Positions 6,011 through 7,282 of a DNA stretch of 7,282 nucleotides are shown here, in pieces. This DNA comes from Saprospiraceae bacterium. GTDB lineage: Bacteria > Bacteroidota > Bacteroidia > Chitinophagales > Saprospiraceae. The stretch spans positions 1-7,282 of the forward strand of contig JALZVN010000144.1 of assembly GCA_023299965.1 (NCBI GenBank), in the 5' to 3' direction. Below the pieces are notes generated by a model, which made no database searches, was not told the origin of the DNA, and worked only from the letters and a program-made list of their open reading frames with translations. Positions within the stretch are counted from its first letter, which is position 1. Each line of letters opens with the position of its first letter. The translations under genes and the position numbers were made by a program.

Positions 6011-6183
6011 GGTGCCTCAGATATACTATGAAGGAATAGATAGTGAAGGATGAGCGAGCTAGCGAATACTAGCTATCTATATCCTGAATGTATAGCTGAG
6101 GTATCGAATACAAACGGACAGCCTGGTCGCGATGGTGGTAGCTGGGGAATGCGCAAGCGGCATGCCCTAGATCTAATACCATT
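6011..6183 (+). ncRNA. Candidate structured RNA: two tandem long hairpins
   Basis: Hairpin A (6011-6105): 6011-6026 pairs with 6090-6105 (15 pairs, one A/G mismatch). After a small internal loop, 6032-6043 pairs with 6073-6085 (12 pairs, one bulged A at 6081). Its apex (6057-6062 with 6069-6074) can form a further, partly competing stem. Hairpin B (6131-6183): 6131-6141 pairs with 6173-6183, then after a 2-base bulge 6142-6152 pairs with 6160-6170, giving 21 pairs with two A/G mismatches. All five wobble positions (6012/6104, 6014/6102, 6131/6183, 6137/6177, 6144/6168) are G and T on the plus strand, which makes G-U pairs in plus-strand RNA but A-C mismatches in minus-strand RNA. The terminator at 6237-6270 could end such a transcript. 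A TAAATTTG box (5886-5893) is a possible promoter. I do not recognise the family. It could instead be a remnant of a mobile element. Confidence 0.4.
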
Positions 6184-6236
6184 TGAAATGATATATTATA
6201 AATTGCCACTAGGGTCCTGATAGGTTTAAAAGCGAA

Positions 6237-6270
6237 AAAGGGCACTACCTAAAAGATAATGCCCTGTTTT
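6237..6270. terminator. Bidirectional intrinsic terminator
   Basis: GGGCA (6240-6244) pairs with TGCCC (6260-6264), with further interrupted pairs inside. On the plus strand an A-run (6235-6239) precedes the stem and TGTTTT follows it; on the minus strand the stem is followed by five T. It lies about 20 bases beyond the stop codon of the sorting-domain protein gene and most likely ends that transcript. The T-rich tail on the other strand means it could equally end a plus-strand RNA coming from the structured region to the left. Confidence 0.75.
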
Positions 6271-6289
6271 CTACGAGTCGTTAATATTC

Positions 6290-7282
6290 TTAATAGACTA
6301 TATTAATCTCGCCTTTAAAGTTGATTATGGTTCCATTTATAAATTCTATGTTCGCAGAGTATACGTATACCCCTGGCTGAACATTTTGTCCTCTGAAAAT
6401 CCCATCCCACCCTAGTTCAGGAATATTTGGAAGGAAATTTTCTTTTTCAAAAACTTGATTCCCCCATCTATCGAATACTATTAAGCTACTCACTTCAGTA
6501 GCTGCGATGTCTGTAAATACTGTAAAGAAGTCGTTGACTCCATCACCATTTGGTGAAAAGGCAGTAGGAACAAACACTCTCCTATCGTCCTCCACAGATA
6601 CAACAATATTATCGGTACCCCTACATCCTTCATCGTTGGTCGCTTCTACAATATAGGTAGTCGTAGTCAATGGCATCACTTCTCTAAAGTCTTCATCGAT
6701 AGGTCCCAGCTCTCCGTTGTCCGTCCATTGTAAGGACACTACATTACCAGTCGTCTGGACAAATATCTCAAAACTTTCACCTAGTCTGATCACCTGATCT
6801 TCGCCGAGGTCAACTCTTACTTCTTCTGGGTCTGCGATTTGGAACATGGTATCCCATTCGCAACCAATATCATCTTGAACTATCAAAGTGTACTCTCCAG
6901 ATGGAAGATTGCTATACAAGCTAATGTCTGTAAAATTGGTCTCACTATTGACTGAATACAAATATGGGGCTGCACCTCCAATGACATTTTCAATATCTAG
7001 CACTCCATCTCTATCTCCAAAACAGGTCGGATCCGCCATACGTAAGGATGCTCCTGTCGGGCGATCTTCGTTTTCGTCAACCTCTACTATCATTGTGTTT
7101 TCGCATCCCGTTTCTGTATTTAGAATGGAAAGGGAATACTCCCCTGCACTATCCGCCTCTATGGCTGGAGTACCTTGTCCTGCGCTGATACTAACTCCAG
7201 TCCAAGTATATTCATAATTGTTCCCTCCGATAGAATTAGATGCATCAATAGTCACTACATCCGTCACACAGTTTAATTCTGC
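6290..7282 (-). CDS. C-terminal part of a large secreted protein with SprB-like repeat and type B gliding-motility sorting domain
   Basis: The frame is open to the window edge, so only the last 330 residues are seen (numbered here from the edge); the start lies outside, and the GTG at 7267 is internal. Residues about 1-70 are the end of an Ig/PKD-like domain with paired cysteines (C60 in TGCENT). Residues about 82-150 match the SprB repeat: DPTCFGDRDG (84-93), GGAAPYLYSVN (102-112), LPSGEYTLIVQDDIGC (126-141). Residues about 155-230 are another Ig-like domain ending in ATNDEGC. The end is the CHU_C / type B sorting domain: FVPTAFSPNGDGVNDFF (237-253), VFDRWGNQVFE (269-279), GWDGIFRGQNVQPGVYVY (291-308), ending INIVY. 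Such domains direct export by the type IX secretion system and retention at the cell surface. The protein is probably an adhesin or gliding-related surface protein. A terminator follows, so it is the last gene of its transcript. Confidence 0.95.
   Translation of the reverse strand, partial: AELNCVTDVVTIDASNSIGGNNYEYTWTGVSISAGQGTPAIEADSAGEYSLSILNTETGCENTMIVEVDENEDRPTGASLRMADPTCFGDRDGVLDIENVIGGAAPYLYSVNSETNFTDISLYSNLPSGEYTLIVQDDIGCEWDTMFQIADPEEVRVDLGEDQVIRLGESFEIFVQTTGNVVSLQWTDNGELGPIDEDFREVMPLTTTTYIVEATNDEGCRGTDNIVVSVEDDRRVFVPTAFSPNGDGVNDFFTVFTDIAATEVSSLIVFDRWGNQVFEKENFLPNIPELGWDGIFRGQNVQPGVYVYSANIEFINGTIINFKGEINIVY

Larger units (their letters stand above)
5718..6289. other. 572-bp gene-free, symmetry-rich intergenic region
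   Basis: No reading frame of credible length exists on either strand; the longest plus-strand ATG frames here run about ten codons. In order the region holds a GGTACC-centred inverted repeat arm (5741-5760), a short dyad next to a -7 box (5780-5808), an 11-bp-stem hairpin (5843-5877), the 14-bp palindrome CAAATTTAAATTTG (5880-5893), the second inverted repeat arm (5913-5932), a small hairpin (5926-5943), two long imperfect hairpins (6011-6105 and 6131-6183) and a bidirectional terminator (6237-6270). The motif TGAAGGA occurs three times on the plus strand (5990, 6029, 6044). For an intergenic region of this size the density of paired structure is high, and most of it is unexplained by the flanking genes. 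Confidence 0.7.

Noticed and set aside
6011..6183. Retron msr-msd or group II intron domain
   Set aside because: The long hairpins prompted the idea, but there is no reverse transcriptase gene in the window and I see neither flanking a1/a2 repeats nor a domain V-like sequence.
5741..6183. CRISPR array
   Set aside because: Repeats are inverted or appear only two or three times, with no regular repeat-spacer unit.
6888..7217. Plus-strand frame of 109 codons
   Set aside because: It is antisense to the SprB repeat and Ig-like region of the sorting-domain protein.
7265..7267. GTG at 7267 as the start of the sorting-domain protein
   Set aside because: The frame continues without a stop to the window edge (A-E-L-N-C precede it) and the residues lie inside an Ig-like domain.

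Overview
The window comes from a member of the Bacteroidota, probably a marine-type Cytophagia or Saprospiria lineage; no genus can be named from sequence alone. The evidence is a SprB-like repeat plus a type B gliding-motility C-terminal sorting domain (type IX secretion), a TonB-dependent receptor with an N-terminal carboxypeptidase-regulatory-like domain, TAnnTTTG-type promoter boxes, absence of clear Shine-Dalgarno sequences, and AT-rich composition. All five complete protein genes and the one partial gene lie on the minus strand, so transcription runs from high to low coordinates.

Layout from right to left, in the direction of transcription. At 7282-6290 is the C-terminal third or less of a large secreted/adhesin-like protein whose start lies outside the window, followed by a bidirectional terminator hairpin (6237-6270). 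Next is a 572-bp gene-free stretch (5718-6289) that is unusually rich in symmetry. It holds two long hairpins whose wobble pairs all favour a plus-strand RNA, a 17/20 inverted repeat around a GGTACC core, an 11-bp-stem hairpin, and a short dyad beside a promoter box for the next gene. Then come fabG (5717-4971, fatty-acid synthesis), an ABC membrane subunit (4883-3939) and its ATPase (3935-3255), the last two separated by only 3 bp.

Between the ATPase gene and the next gene is a complete regulatory unit: a promoter box, a TPP (thiamine pyrophosphate) riboswitch (about 3203-3119) and a textbook intrinsic terminator (3116-3086). This controls the TonB-dependent receptor gene (3038-585), which can therefore be assigned to outer-membrane uptake of thiamine or a thiamine precursor. 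A small DUF2188-type gene (543-247) follows 41 bp downstream and may share that transcript. The left end (1-155) has a 42-bp near-perfect inverted repeat, a two-hairpin REP-like repeat, and what may be a 14-codon leftover of the start of a nitronate monooxygenase/FabK-type gene.

The best-supported functional result is the riboswitch-terminator-receptor cassette. The best candidate for something undescribed is the plus-strand structured RNA at about 6011-6183. Its existence as a transcript is an inference from base-pairing only.
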